In this document: in pieces, positions 1 through 8,045 of the stretch
Numbering within the stretch: the first letter of the stretch is position 1
Layout: each line of letters starts with the position of its first letter
Assembly: GCA_965140555.1 (NCBI GenBank)
Contig: OZ223260.1
Span: forward strand, 62,001 to 126,000
Reading direction: 5' to 3'
DNA length: 64,000 nucleotides
Origin: UBA1351 sp965140555
Lineage (GTDB): Bacteria; Bacillota; Clostridia; Lachnospirales; Vallitaleaceae
Program-made: the position numbers and the translations under genes
The notes under the pieces: generated by a model
Seen by the model: the letters and a program-made list of their open reading frames with translations, nothing else
What the model was told of the DNA's origin: nothing
Database searches by the model: none

Positions 1-359
1 TTTTCAAATATTTGGAAGTGTTGGAGAAGACACATCGTGAAGAAGGACGTCAAGAGAAAGAAGAAATAGAACATACAAATAACGATAATAACGATAACAA
101 AAAATCACATATGCTAAGTCGCAAATCTCTTATTAAGTCAGTGAAAAAGATTATAATTGATAATTCCGATGAAGAGGATTGGATTGGCTTAGGTGAATTG
201 GGAAGTCGCTTGCAAAAGCAACATCCGGATTTTGACTCCCGAAACTATGGTTTTAGCAAGTTATCGAGTTTATTAAAGTCATTTAGTGATTTTGAAGTCG
301 AATTACGACGTCGAGGAAACCAACATGGTGGCGATGTATATGTCCGATTGCGTAAATAA
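1..359 (+). CDS. NYN/OST-HTH (LOTUS) domain protein, C-terminal part
   Basis: The frame is open to the left edge, so only the last ~118 residues are present. The first residues (FKYLEVLEK) resemble the end of a NYN (PIN-like RNase) domain as found in bacterial NYN-LOTUS proteins. A charged, Asn/Asp-rich linker follows. The last ~75 residues form an OST-HTH/LOTUS fold, recognisable from the pattern D..SRNYGFSKLSSLLKS and the closing GGDVYVRLRK. LOTUS domains bind RNA, and the full protein is probably an RNA-acting nuclease of unknown substrate. The NYN domain itself lies outside the window, so the nuclease role is inferred. Confidence 0.75.
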   Translation, partial: FKYLEVLEKTHREEGRQEKEEIEHTNNDNNDNKKSHMLSRKSLIKSVKKIIIDNSDEEDWIGLGELGSRLQKQHPDFDSRNYGFSKLSSLLKSFSDFEVELRRRGNQHGGDVYVRLRK

Positions 360-361
360 GA

Positions 362-418
362 TTGACGATAGGAATAGAGTCATGCTATAATATTTAATTG
401 CAAATGATAATCATAATC
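362..418 (+). promoter_or_regulatory. Promoter with Fur box for the first flavin reductase
   Basis: A -35 TTGACG (362-367) and -10 TATAAT (386-391) are separated by 18 bp. A 19-bp Fur box occupies 400-418 and matches the classical GATAATGATAATCATTATC consensus at 16 of 19 positions. It sits over the expected transcription start, a typical repressor position. Two more Fur boxes of the same quality precede the two paralogous genes at 3830 and 28897. Confidence 0.85.
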
Positions 419-441
419 AATTAATACCAGGAGGTGGTTAT

Positions 442-1278
442 ATGCCTTGCGCATGTACATCTTTAGAGCGGTCGGACGTGACCCTTATAGATATTATTCA
501 GCATGATGATACAACCTATAGTTTTGATTTTTCTTACGAGGATGGATTGTTATGGAACGAAGGTGACAGTGCCAAATTATATGTGAATGTCAATGGCTAT
601 TCTATTGGTAAAAAGCTGTCCTGTGCTTCTTTACCGGAGGAAGGCAAACTAAGGTTTACAACCCGAATAAAGTCATCTCGAAGTTTATATAAAGATGCTT
701 TATCCAAAGTCAAACATGGCTCGAAGGTTCAAATTAGTTATCCATCGGGTGGCTTTCGATTACGTCGTGACGGCAAACCGGCGATTTTGATTTCGAATGG
801 TGTTGGAATTGCGACGATGAGAGCTCTTGTTAAAGCCTTTGCAAAAGATCCTGAAGGAGTCGGTATGATGGTTCAAATTAATGTGAATCATAGTAGCCGA
901 CTTTATGAGGAAGAAATGGAAGCCCTTGCCAAGGAGCCTATTTGTTTTCGTTCTGTATATACGGAGCATCGTAAAGAATTCTATGATGCATTAGACTATG
1001 AATGTCAGAAGCTGATGTTCCAATCAGGGATTATACCCAATATATATGTTGTTGGTAGTGATGCCTTTATTGAAGATACAAGCGGGCACTTACTCGCCAT
1101 GGGATTCAATTATGAGGACATACTAACGGACGGTAACCAATTACTTGGTGGTGGTTGTAGTTGCGGATCATCGGGTGGCTGTGGCTGTGGAGCTAATACA
1201 TCCGTAGCTTCGGAGGCGCCGATGAGCTATAAAGTCGGAGTGCCACAAAAAATCATATCAGGACGTATAGGGATATAG
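442..1278 (+). CDS. Fur-box-controlled FAD/NAD(P) oxidoreductase with Cys-rich tail
   Basis: This 278-residue protein has the layout of a ferredoxin-NADP reductase-like module. An N-terminal FAD-binding beta barrel (about 10-105) includes the LRRDGKP strand, and an NAD(P)-binding half carries NGVGIATMRALV (~120) and YVVGSD (~200). The usual flavin-binding RxYS is degenerate here (KKLSCAS). No ferredoxin domain is present. Unlike its two paralogs it ends in a Gly/Cys-rich segment with four cysteines (CSC and CGC, ~233-246) that could bind metal or a cluster. The start follows a strong AGGAGG-type site at 429-437. Iron-repressed reduction of ferric iron or of a carrier is an inference from the Fur box. 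The electron acceptor is unknown. Confidence 0.7.
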   Translation: MPCACTSLERSDVTLIDIIQHDDTTYSFDFSYEDGLLWNEGDSAKLYVNVNGYSIGKKLSCASLPEEGKLRFTTRIKSSRSLYKDALSKVKHGSKVQISYPSGGFRLRRDGKPAILISNGVGIATMRALVKAFAKDPEGVGMMVQINVNHSSRLYEEEMEALAKEPICFRSVYTEHRKEFYDALDYECQKLMFQSGIIPNIYVVGSDAFIEDTSGHLLAMGFNYEDILTDGNQLLGGGCSCGSSGGCGCGANTSVASEAPMSYKVGVPQKIISGRIGI

Positions 1279-1296
1279 CTTGCTATATCCCTTTTT
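1270..1296 (+). terminator. Intrinsic terminator of the first reductase
   Basis: A perfect 10-bp stem (GGGATATAGC/GCTATATCCC) with a TT loop is followed by five T. The stop codon of the reductase lies inside the left arm. Confidence 0.85.
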
Positions 1297-1385
1297 GGAT
1301 GAGAATTATTTATAGCATAGCTTTTCTAAGTATGGATATTTCTAGATCACACAAAAAAACAAGTACTATAGACCTATATACTATC

Positions 1386-1414
1386 TTGACAAATAGGTAT
1401 ATCTTAGTCATAAT
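1386..1414 (+). promoter_or_regulatory. Promoter of the 7TM-GGDEF gene
   Basis: A -35 TTGACA (1386-1391) and -10 CATAAT (1409-1414) are separated by 17 bp. A leader of about 65 nt follows, with a small CATGTG/CACATG hairpin before the gene. No known riboswitch was recognised in it. Confidence 0.65.
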
Positions 1415-1483
1415 TCTATTAACAGATTGGTATTTGGCATGTGGTAAATCGTCACATGTAGCGTTGTGAGAGTCGAGGAAGTT

Positions 1484-3037
1484 ATGAATTATAATGTAAT
1501 TTGTGTGATAATTTTTCAATTATCTGCTATTTTAGTTAGTTCAATATCCGTATTAGGATTTATACATTATCGGGAAACGCCCTACGCCCGGCCATTTAGT
1601 TACTTAATGGCTTTTTCAGGGATATATTCTTTTACGTATAGTATTGAAATATTGGGAAGTACATCGGATTGGATATTTATGTGGATTCGTTTTGAGTACT
1701 TAGCTGTTCCGATGATTGGCGTATGTTGGCTATGGTTTGCATGTGTTTATGCCGGGTATGATAAATATCCGGGCTTTAATAGATTTATACATATTCTTTT
1801 TGGTATATCAATTACATTCACACTCATTGTTTGGACAAATCCATGGCATCAAAGCTATTACACGTCTATAAGTATTGATTCTAGTGGACTTTTTCCGGTG
1901 GCGCATTTGGAAAAAGGTATTTTATATTATATTCACTTTTTATGGCGATTTATGACCTTTTTGGGAAGCACCATTATATTCTGGGTGTATTATATCAGAA
2001 CAACTGCTTTATATAAAAAACAAGTAAAGTTAATGGGGCTACTATCTTTTTGTATCTTGGTGGGGATTAGTATTGATATATCACACTATGTACCATTTCA
2101 AACAGCTATCGATTTAGGCCCGCTTTTAATCACTCTTTTTTCTATAGTAGGGGTAACGATCATTTACCGAACAAATTTGTTGCAACTTTCACCTATTGCA
2201 AGAGAAAGAGTCTTTGAGAGTATGGAAGACGGTGTGATTGTAACGACTCAAGATGGACTTATTGCTGATATGAACGCTCAAATAAAGGCTATTATTCCTC
2301 CAATATCTAATGCTTGGATTGGCCGCTCTGTTTTTGCGTTAGAACCTCGACTACAACGCTATGATAAACAAAATTTGGATAAGTCGGAAGAACCCTTTAT
2401 ACAAATAATTGATGGTGTGGAGCATATTTATGACGTTCGACGGGTTTCTATTGATAATACAGCAGGAGAATGTATGGGACAAGCGTGGTATTTTCGCCAT
2501 ATTACAGAAGAACATCGGTTTTTAGAAACCATGATAAATTATGCAGAAAAGGATGCATTGACAGGTGTATGGAACCGTCGCAAGTGGATGGAATTGGCAC
2601 GACGAGAGATATATCTCGCAGCACGGTATCAACAAGATGCTACGGTTATGATTATTGATATTGATTTTTTTAAACGTGTGAATGATTCTTTCGGTCATGC
2701 TGCGGGGGATTACATTCTACAGGAGGTAACGCATACTATAGATGAGCAGATTCGAGGGTGCGATATATTCGGTCGTATTGGTGGTGAAGAGTTTGCTCTT
2801 CTATTTCCCAATACCAATAAACAGGAAGCACAAAAACTTTCTGAACGATTGCTACAAAGTGTGGAAGCACAAATTTTTGATATTGAAGGGAAGAGAGTTC
2901 AGATTACGTTGAGTGGTGGCATTGCGTCTAATCAACAGGGGCACATCGATGACATACAGAGTCTCTTGTTAGAGGCAGATAGAGGGTTGTATGAAGCTAA
3001 AAATAATGGTCGTAATCGAGTTGTGGTTGTTGTATAA
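1484..3037 (+). CDS. 7TM-sensor diguanylate cyclase (GGDEF)
   Basis: About 210 N-terminal residues hold seven hydrophobic segments resembling the 7TM sensor of histidine kinases (HisKA_7TM). A PAS-like region follows (~220-330), then a GGDEF domain (~350-515). The active-site motif is GGEEF, preceded five residues earlier by RGCD, a good RxxD inhibitory site, so an active, product-inhibited c-di-GMP synthase is expected at the membrane. The chosen ATG follows GAGGAA at 1475-1480; an in-frame GTG 18 nt upstream has no site of its own. The ligand of the 7TM part is unknown. Confidence 0.85.
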   Translation: MNYNVICVIIFQLSAILVSSISVLGFIHYRETPYARPFSYLMAFSGIYSFTYSIEILGSTSDWIFMWIRFEYLAVPMIGVCWLWFACVYAGYDKYPGFNRFIHILFGISITFTLIVWTNPWHQSYYTSISIDSSGLFPVAHLEKGILYYIHFLWRFMTFLGSTIIFWVYYIRTTALYKKQVKLMGLLSFCILVGISIDISHYVPFQTAIDLGPLLITLFSIVGVTIIYRTNLLQLSPIARERVFESMEDGVIVTTQDGLIADMNAQIKAIIPPISNAWIGRSVFALEPRLQRYDKQNLDKSEEPFIQIIDGVEHIYDVRRVSIDNTAGECMGQAWYFRHITEEHRFLETMINYAEKDALTGVWNRRKWMELARREIYLAARYQQDATVMIIDIDFFKRVNDSFGHAAGDYILQEVTHTIDEQIRGCDIFGRIGGEEFALLFPNTNKQEAQKLSERLLQSVEAQIFDIEGKRVQITLSGGIASNQQGHIDDIQSLLLEADRGLYEAKNNGRNRVVVVV

Positions 3038-3061
3038 TTAATGAGGATTAGGAGGGAATTT

Positions 3062-3691
3062 ATGTTAAAATATAAACATTTTTTACTTGTACTTGGTTTT
3101 TTGCCACTGCTTGCCTTATTTAATCATCTGGAGTCATCATTGATACCGGTTATAACGATGCACACACGAGTGGATGAGGTTATTCCTTTTATTCCTTTGT
3201 TTTGTATTCCTTATTTATTGTGGTTTCCATATATGGGATGGGCAGTTATCTATTCGGGTATAAAAGATTTGCCATCGTTCTATCAATTAATTGTGGGCTT
3301 GTTTAGCGGTATGGGTATCGCCTATTTGATTTTTTATTTTCTTCCGAATAGTCAGGATTTGAGACCGTTGACATATGGAAAGGATTTTCTGTCACAACTT
3401 GTGTTTTATATTCAAAGTGTAGATTCTAACACCAATGTGTTTCCTTCGATACATGTTATTAATGCCATCGTTGTTCACGATGCTATTCGAAGTATACCAA
3501 ATGCAGTAACCTCGGACAGGATTAAACAAGGGTCCCTTTTTTTGATGATATTAATCTGCATATCAACAATGTTTATCAAGCAACATAGTATTGTTGATGT
3601 AATAGCTGGAATAGTAATTGCTAAAGGAATCTATTATATTTATCAATACATATCGAATATAAGGGTGAAAAAGTGGAAGACAATACGCTGA
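3062..3691 (+). CDS. PAP2-family membrane phosphatase
   Basis: This 209-residue protein has about five to six membrane segments. PAP2 signatures are visible: a PSIH motif (~135) and, ~45 residues later, KQHSIVDVIAG with the catalytic His and Asp. RP in LRPLT may be part of the first motif. Members hydrolyse lipid phosphates or undecaprenyl pyrophosphate, or transfer inositol phosphate; the substrate cannot be read here. The start is ATG 3062 behind GGAGGG (3051-3056) rather than the in-frame ATG at 3041. The gene begins 24 nt after the GGDEF gene, so the two are probably co-transcribed. Its stop codon overlaps the Fur-regulated promoter of the next gene. Confidence 0.75.
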   Translation: MLKYKHFLLVLGFLPLLALFNHLESSLIPVITMHTRVDEVIPFIPLFCIPYLLWFPYMGWAVIYSGIKDLPSFYQLIVGLFSGMGIAYLIFYFLPNSQDLRPLTYGKDFLSQLVFYIQSVDSNTNVFPSIHVINAIVVHDAIRSIPNAVTSDRIKQGSLFLMILICISTMFIKQHSIVDVIAGIVIAKGIYYIYQYISNIRVKKWKTIR

Positions 3692-3722
3692 TATTGATAT
3701 TCATTCTCAAATAAGGTATAAT
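3690..3722 (+). promoter_or_regulatory. Fur box overlapping the promoter of the second reductase
   Basis: The Fur box at 3690-3708 matches the 19-bp consensus at 16 positions. It covers the -35 TTGATA (3694-3699). The -10 TATAAT is at 3717-3722 with an ideal 17-bp spacer. The box starts within the stop codon of the PAP2 gene. Confidence 0.85.
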
Positions 3723-3753
3723 GCCATCGTAACGTTTTATTGACAGCAGAAGG

Positions 3754-3792
3754 ATTAGGGAAATAGGCGACGTGTGCCTTTGATTTCCTAAT
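3754..3792 (+). promoter_or_regulatory. Leader hairpin of the second reductase mRNA
   Basis: ATTAGGGAAAT pairs with ATTTCCTAAT (one bulge), and an inner AGGC/GCCT extends the stem. It lies in the roughly 100-nt 5' leader between the Fur-controlled promoter and ATG 3830. No T-run follows, so it is not a simple terminator. Its function is unknown. Confidence 0.4.
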
Positions 3793-3829
3793 GATGTAGA
3801 CTGTGATATGAAAAGGTAAGGAGTATGTG

Positions 3830-4558
3830 ATGGCACAAATAGAACAAAATTATCAGTTTCATCGTGTGAAGTTTATAAAAAAGATTCAAGAAACAGACGA
3901 TATTTATACGTTTCTATTCTCAAAGCCGGAGAATTTTTCATGGCATGAAGGAGACTATATACGGATTGCATTTGAAGATTTTTTGGAGGGTGATGTAACG
4001 GATTTAACACATCTAAGGTATATGTCGATTGCTACGTTAGAAAGTGAAGATATGATTGGAATAACGACACATATCGGACAACCACCGTCACCTTATAAAA
4101 AGCGATTGCAGGCATTGAAAATGGGAGACCCAATGATTATTAATCACGGTGCCAGTAATTTTCGATTGCGACGTGAAGATAGACCGATTTTATTACTGTC
4201 CATGGGTGTTGGTTTAGCAGCATTCCGTCCCTTGGTCATTCGTGGAACAATGGATATGAACGGTATTAAATCATTAACATCCATTACAGTGAATCGGAAC
4301 GAAGAACCTATTTACGGTACGGTACTAAGTGAAACAACCAAGAATCATCAAGTAACGATGGAACATGTGACATCACGACAAGTATTCTATAAACGAATTG
4401 AGAGCTATCTTCATAGGACGATCAATCCGATGATTTACATGGTTGGCAGTTATAATTTTCTAACGACATTGAGTAAATTTCTTATGGATAAAGGAGTAGA
4501 TACAAAGGACTTGTATATTGATAGCTCGAATAAGCAGATGTTTTTTGATTCATTATGA
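3830..4558 (+). CDS. Fur-box-controlled FAD/NAD(P) oxidoreductase (paralog 2)
   Basis: A 242-residue stand-alone ferredoxin-reductase-like protein. The FAD half shows LRYMSIAT, close to the RxYS flavin motif, and FRLRREDRP. The nucleotide half shows SMGVGLAAFRPLV and ends with YMVGSYNF. It aligns along its length with the proteins at 442 and 28897 but lacks the Cys-rich tail of the former. ATG 3830 is favoured over the adjacent in-frame GTG because AAGGAG (3818-3823) lies 6 nt before it. A Nudix hydrolase follows after 17 nt, so the two may share a transcript. An iron-starvation reductase role is inferred from the Fur box only. Confidence 0.7.
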   Translation: MAQIEQNYQFHRVKFIKKIQETDDIYTFLFSKPENFSWHEGDYIRIAFEDFLEGDVTDLTHLRYMSIATLESEDMIGITTHIGQPPSPYKKRLQALKMGDPMIINHGASNFRLRREDRPILLLSMGVGLAAFRPLVIRGTMDMNGIKSLTSITVNRNEEPIYGTVLSETTKNHQVTMEHVTSRQVFYKRIESYLHRTINPMIYMVGSYNFLTTLSKFLMDKGVDTKDLYIDSSNKQMFFDSL

Positions 4559-4575
4559 GTGCGTAGGAGGTTAAT

Positions 4576-5097
4576 ATGGAGATATGGGATCTATATGACA
4601 AAAACCGATGTAAGACAGGAAAGACAGCAATACGAGGGACAGTTTTAGATGAGGGGTGCTATCATATAGTTGCACATGTTATCATTTTTAACTCTCAAGG
4701 AGAGATGTTGATCCAACAGAGGCAAAAAGATAAAGATGGTTGGCCGAATTTGTGGGATGTGACAGTGGGTGGATCTGTATTGAGCGGTGAGTCCAGTGAA
4801 CAAGGGGCTATGCGTGAGGTTAGAGAAGAGATTGGCTATGATGTGAATTTGGCCAATCAGCGACCGCATATGACGATAAACTTTAGCCAAGGGTTTGACG
4901 ATTTTTATTTTATCACCGAAGATGTTAATTTAGAGGAATTGGTTTTGCAGAAGGAGGAAGTGCAAGCCGTTCAGTGGGCCGGTTATTCCTCAATAATGGC
5001 AATGATAGAAGAAGGAGCATTTATTCCGTATAAACCTGGTTTTATTGAAGTATTATTTTCAATGCCAACGAATTATGGATGTATTCTAGAGACATAA
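4576..5097 (+). CDS. Nudix hydrolase
   Basis: This 173-residue protein contains a complete Nudix box, G-x5-E-x7-REVREEIGY (about residues 67-89), which coordinates the catalytic metal. The N-terminal WDLYDKNR and the QQRQKDKDGWPNLWD segment resemble the branch of Nudix enzymes related to isopentenyl-diphosphate isomerase. The substrate is probably a nucleoside or other diphosphate but cannot be specified. A strong TAGGAGG ribosome site lies at 4563-4570. The gene is 17 nt downstream of the second Fur-controlled reductase. Confidence 0.85.
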   Translation: MEIWDLYDKNRCKTGKTAIRGTVLDEGCYHIVAHVIIFNSQGEMLIQQRQKDKDGWPNLWDVTVGGSVLSGESSEQGAMREVREEIGYDVNLANQRPHMTINFSQGFDDFYFITEDVNLEELVLQKEEVQAVQWAGYSSIMAMIEEGAFIPYKPGFIEVLFSMPTNYGCILET

Positions 5098-5143
5098 TGG
5101 AGAGAGGAAATCCGGATAAAATACGTGCCAAGGAGTGAAGATA

Positions 5144-6508
5144 ATGAAACATCGGCTTCCATTAAATAGCATAACGAAATTACAAGAAGGGTTTAAGGAA
5201 AGACAATTTTCAGTTGTTGACGTTGCACAGCAGTGTCTAGAACAAATCGATTTCTATAAGTCCTTTAATGCGGTTATACATGTGAATAAGAATCTTATTG
5301 AGGAAGCAAAAGTTCTTGATAATCAATCGGATGAATATAAAAATACGAAGCCATTATATGGTATTCCTATCTTGCTAAAAGATAATATTACAACGAAGGA
5401 TATGCCGACAACGGCAGGAGCATATGCTCTCTTATCTTTGCAATCCGATGAAGATGCTCCGATAGTCACACAACTTAAAGAAAAAGGGGCGCTTATTATA
5501 GGGAAAGCGAACCTAAGTGAATGGGCAAACTATATGTCAAGTCCGTCAAGTAATGGGTTTTCTGTTGTAGGAGGGCAAACCTTATGCCCTTATGGTCCCT
5601 TTGATACAGGAGGTTCTTCTTCCGGATCTGCCGTAGCCGTAGCGTTATCGATGGTTCCGTTAGCAATAGGGTCAGAGACATGTGGCTCTTTGATTTCTCC
5701 GGCTTCCAGTAATAGTGTTGTGACAATTAAGCCGACATTAGGAGTCATTAGTACAAAGCTTGTAATACCCATTACAAGAGCGCAGGATACACTCGGCCCC
5801 ATTGCACAGCATGTAATGGAGGTCTATATTGCCTTTGGGGAGATGCTAGATAGTACTTATAAACATATGTATGATTTTGAAGAGGGATTACAAGAGGATT
5901 CTCTTAAGAATAAGCGATTTGGCCTCCTTCGTGACAAATATGGACGGTATATCCAATACAAGAGTGAATTAGAAAAGGCCGGATGTTCGATTACGTTGCT
6001 TGATATAGATCAAGAAAAGATGGGGATTGATATGAACCCTGTCCTAGATTACGGTATTGTTCATGATGTTATGGATTACTTCAACGAGGCTGAAATCCAT
6101 ACGGAGATGACAACCTTACATGATATCGTCGATTTTAATCAACGAGATCCGGAACATAACATGCCTTATGGACAACAACTATTTATACATGCACTCAGCC
6201 ATTCGATATCTCGGAAAGAGTATGAATCTAAGTGGCGAGAAAATGCACGAATCGCAGCAGGTTGGTTTGAGGAAATGAAAGAACGTTACAAGTTGGATGC
6301 ATTTGCCACTGATGGGACTGGATTATCAATGCTATATAGTGCGGCCGGTTATCCTGCAGTATCGGTACCTAGTGGATATTCATCACAAGGACAGCCCTAC
6401 GGAATTACTTTTGTCGGATGTGCTTATGAGGATATGACACTGCTGAATTATGCCTTTGCATATGAGCACCTATATCCTCATAGAAAAAACCCTATAGTAC
6501 ATCAATAA
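5144..6508 (+). CDS. Amidase signature family hydrolase
   Basis: A 454-residue amidase-signature enzyme. The catalytic Lys is in PILLKDNIT (~83). The Gly/Ser-rich motif TGGSSSGSAVAVA (~160) supplies the cis-Ser, and GSETCGSLISPAS (~180) supplies the Ser nucleophile. Such enzymes hydrolyse amides, as in the GatA subunit of tRNA amidotransferase. No gatB or gatC is adjacent, and the C-terminal half is unlike GatA, so a stand-alone amidase is more likely. ATG 5144 follows AAGGAG (5130-5135) at 8 nt; the in-frame GTG at 5135 overlaps that site. Substrate unknown. Confidence 0.85.
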   Translation: MKHRLPLNSITKLQEGFKERQFSVVDVAQQCLEQIDFYKSFNAVIHVNKNLIEEAKVLDNQSDEYKNTKPLYGIPILLKDNITTKDMPTTAGAYALLSLQSDEDAPIVTQLKEKGALIIGKANLSEWANYMSSPSSNGFSVVGGQTLCPYGPFDTGGSSSGSAVAVALSMVPLAIGSETCGSLISPASSNSVVTIKPTLGVISTKLVIPITRAQDTLGPIAQHVMEVYIAFGEMLDSTYKHMYDFEEGLQEDSLKNKRFGLLRDKYGRYIQYKSELEKAGCSITLLDIDQEKMGIDMNPVLDYGIVHDVMDYFNEAEIHTEMTTLHDIVDFNQRDPEHNMPYGQQLFIHALSHSISRKEYESKWRENARIAAGWFEEMKERYKLDAFATDGTGLSMLYSAAGYPAVSVPSGYSSQGQPYGITFVGCAYEDMTLLNYAFAYEHLYPHRKNPIVHQ

Positions 6509-6534
6509 AAAAAAGGTGACAAGCACCTTTTTTA
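6508..6534. terminator. Bidirectional terminator after the amidase gene
   Basis: AAAAAAGGTG pairs with CACCTTTTTT around an ACAAG loop, with T-runs readable on both strands. It would also have ended the small minus-strand ORF at 6658-6798 before the inverted-repeat element inserted between them. Confidence 0.8.
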
Positions 6535-6538
6535 TTTA

Positions 6539-6669
6539 TCCAATGATTAGGTCGACAAAAGCATATAGTTGAACTTTCGCATACAATATAGTGTTACGAA
6601 CGCTTCTACGTAATCTATATATTGTATGCGAATTTAGGAAAACTTGTTTTTGACGCCCTAATCATCCAA
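6539..6669. mobile_element. MITE-like inverted-repeat element, copy 1, with 5-bp target duplication
   Basis: The 121-bp element (6544-6664) begins TGATTAGGTCGACAAAA. It ends with an imperfect inverted copy of that sequence. Inner arms (CGCATACAATATA and its complement) form a long hairpin. It is flanked by the direct repeat TCCAA (6539-6543 and 6665-6669), a convincing target-site duplication. A second copy lies inverted at 18691-18810, with the first ~35 bp identical. It encodes no protein, so it would need a transposase supplied from elsewhere. Confidence 0.85.
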
Positions 6670-6798
6670 TTTCTTGATTTTCTCTTCAAATGCTTCAGGA
6701 TTCGTGCATTCTTTTTCTAAATCTTCCACATCAATTTTGCTATAATCAATAGCAAGTCCTATAGATTCCATTCTTTTGATAACTTCTTTGTAGGTCAT
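6658..6798 (-). CDS. Small protein of unknown function (46 aa), 3' end altered by element insertion
   Basis: An ATG on the minus strand at 6798 is preceded by AAGGAGG (6805-6811) at ideal spacing and opens 46 codons, starting MTYKEVIKRM and ending IKKLDD. The stop codon TAG is supplied by the terminal TGATTAG of the neighbouring inverted-repeat element. Removing the element and one TCCAA duplication restores an ending of KKLDK plus TAA, directly before the bidirectional terminator at 6508-6534. The product is acidic and probably helical. I do not recognise a family. The strong ribosome site, codon-like composition and matching terminator support a real gene. Confidence 0.6.
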   Translation of the reverse strand: MTYKEVIKRMESIGLAIDYSKIDVEDLEKECTNPEAFEEKIKKLDD

Positions 6799-7001
6799 AA
6801 ATATACCTCCTTATCTCCGATTCCTCATATTTATAACGGTATCAACACATATGGGTTTATTCGTTATATTATAAGTGTAACAAACTTTATAATAATTCTC
6901 AAGTAATAATTGCTATGAGACTAGAATGTTGCAATCTTGGATTGCGATGATGAGGTGGATATGATATGATGCTAAAAAAGATGACAGTAAAGGAGCAGAC
7001 T
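6799..7001. other. Intergenic region between divergent small ORF and threonine aldolase
   Basis: It holds the ribosome site of the minus-strand small ORF (6805-6811), a TATAAT-like -10 for the plus strand near 6890, and a small TTGCAATC/GATTGCGA hairpin near 6930. I see no convincing -35 or riboswitch. Confidence 0.35.
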
Positions 7002-8045
7002 ATGTATAGTTTTAAGAATGATTATTCAGAAGGGATGCACCCTGATATTATGCAAGTCCTTGTGGATACAAACAATATCCAGGAAGAAGGGTACGGACTC
7101 GATGAAATTTCACGTAAAGCGAAAGAGCGGATTCGAGAAGATATACAACAACCGGAAGCAGACATACATTTTATTAGCGGTGGAACACAAACAAATTTGA
7201 TCAGTATGAGTGCTTTTCTAAGACCTCATGAAGCCTGTATTTCTGTAGATACAGGGCATATTGAAACCCATGAGACGGGATCGATTGAGTATACTGGGCA
7301 TAAGGTAGTAACAGTTCCTCACCATGAAGGTAAATTGTTGCCAGAACAAGTGAGGCAGGTTATAAACAATCACCCGGATGAGCACATGGTTAAACCTAAA
7401 CTTGTGTATATTTCCAATCCGACGGAATTGGGAACAGTTTATTCTCGAGAAGAATTAGAAGCCCTTGCTTTGTGTTGCGATTCTTTAGACCTATATTTGT
7501 ATGTAGATGGTGCGCGTTTGGCAACGGCTATTGCTCTTGGAAGCGATATTGTTACGATGGAAGATATGGGGAGATTATGTGATGCTTTTTATATTGGTGG
7601 TACGAAGAATGGATGTCTATTCGGTGAGGCTCTAGTTATTAATAATAAAGAGCTACAACAAGATTTTCGGTACCATTTGAAACAAAAAGGCGCTTTATTA
7701 GCAAAAGGACGAAGTATAGGAGCTCAATTTTTGGGTATGTTCACAAATGGCTTGTTCTATACGATGGCAAATCATGCAAATAAACAAGCTCAGAGATTAG
7801 CGGAGGCATTAAGAAAGCAGGGAATTTCCTTTTATATTGAGTCCCCTACCAATCAAATTTTTCCTATTCTGCCGAATGAAGTGATTCAGATGCTCTCAGA
7901 GTCCTTTGGTTTTCAAGAATGGGAAGTGATGTCAGAAGAGCTTACAGCTATACGACTCGTTACCTCCTGGGCAACCCCGGATGAGGCCATCGATGATTTC
8001 ATAGGAACTTTACAGCAAGCCATAAAGGAGTTTGAAAATGCGTGA
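7002..8045 (+). CDS. Low-specificity L-threonine aldolase / beta-eliminating lyase family
   Basis: A 347-residue PLP fold-type I enzyme that starts MYSFKNDYSEGMHPDI, typical of the threonine aldolase family. The PLP-binding region has SGGTQTN (~54), YVDGARLA (~165) and the Schiff-base Lys in YIGGTKNG (~195). Family members cleave L-threonine or L-allo-threonine to glycine and acetaldehyde. ATG 7002 is chosen because AAGGAG (6990-6995) lies 6 nt before it; two upstream in-frame ATGs would add 12 residues with no family counterpart. The end overlaps the start of the next gene by 8 bp, indicating translational coupling. Confidence 0.88.
   Translation: MYSFKNDYSEGMHPDIMQVLVDTNNIQEEGYGLDEISRKAKERIREDIQQPEADIHFISGGTQTNLISMSAFLRPHEACISVDTGHIETHETGSIEYTGHKVVTVPHHEGKLLPEQVRQVINNHPDEHMVKPKLVYISNPTELGTVYSREELEALALCCDSLDLYLYVDGARLATAIALGSDIVTMEDMGRLCDAFYIGGTKNGCLFGEALVINNKELQQDFRYHLKQKGALLAKGRSIGAQFLGMFTNGLFYTMANHANKQAQRLAEALRKQGISFYIESPTNQIFPILPNEVIQMLSESFGFQEWEVMSEELTAIRLVTSWATPDEAIDDFIGTLQQAIKEFENA

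Noticed and set aside
1297..1483. c-di-GMP riboswitch before the GGDEF gene (also considered before the GGDEF gene at 24780 and the chemoreceptors)
   Set aside because: None of the conserved GEMM core segments could be found in these leaders.
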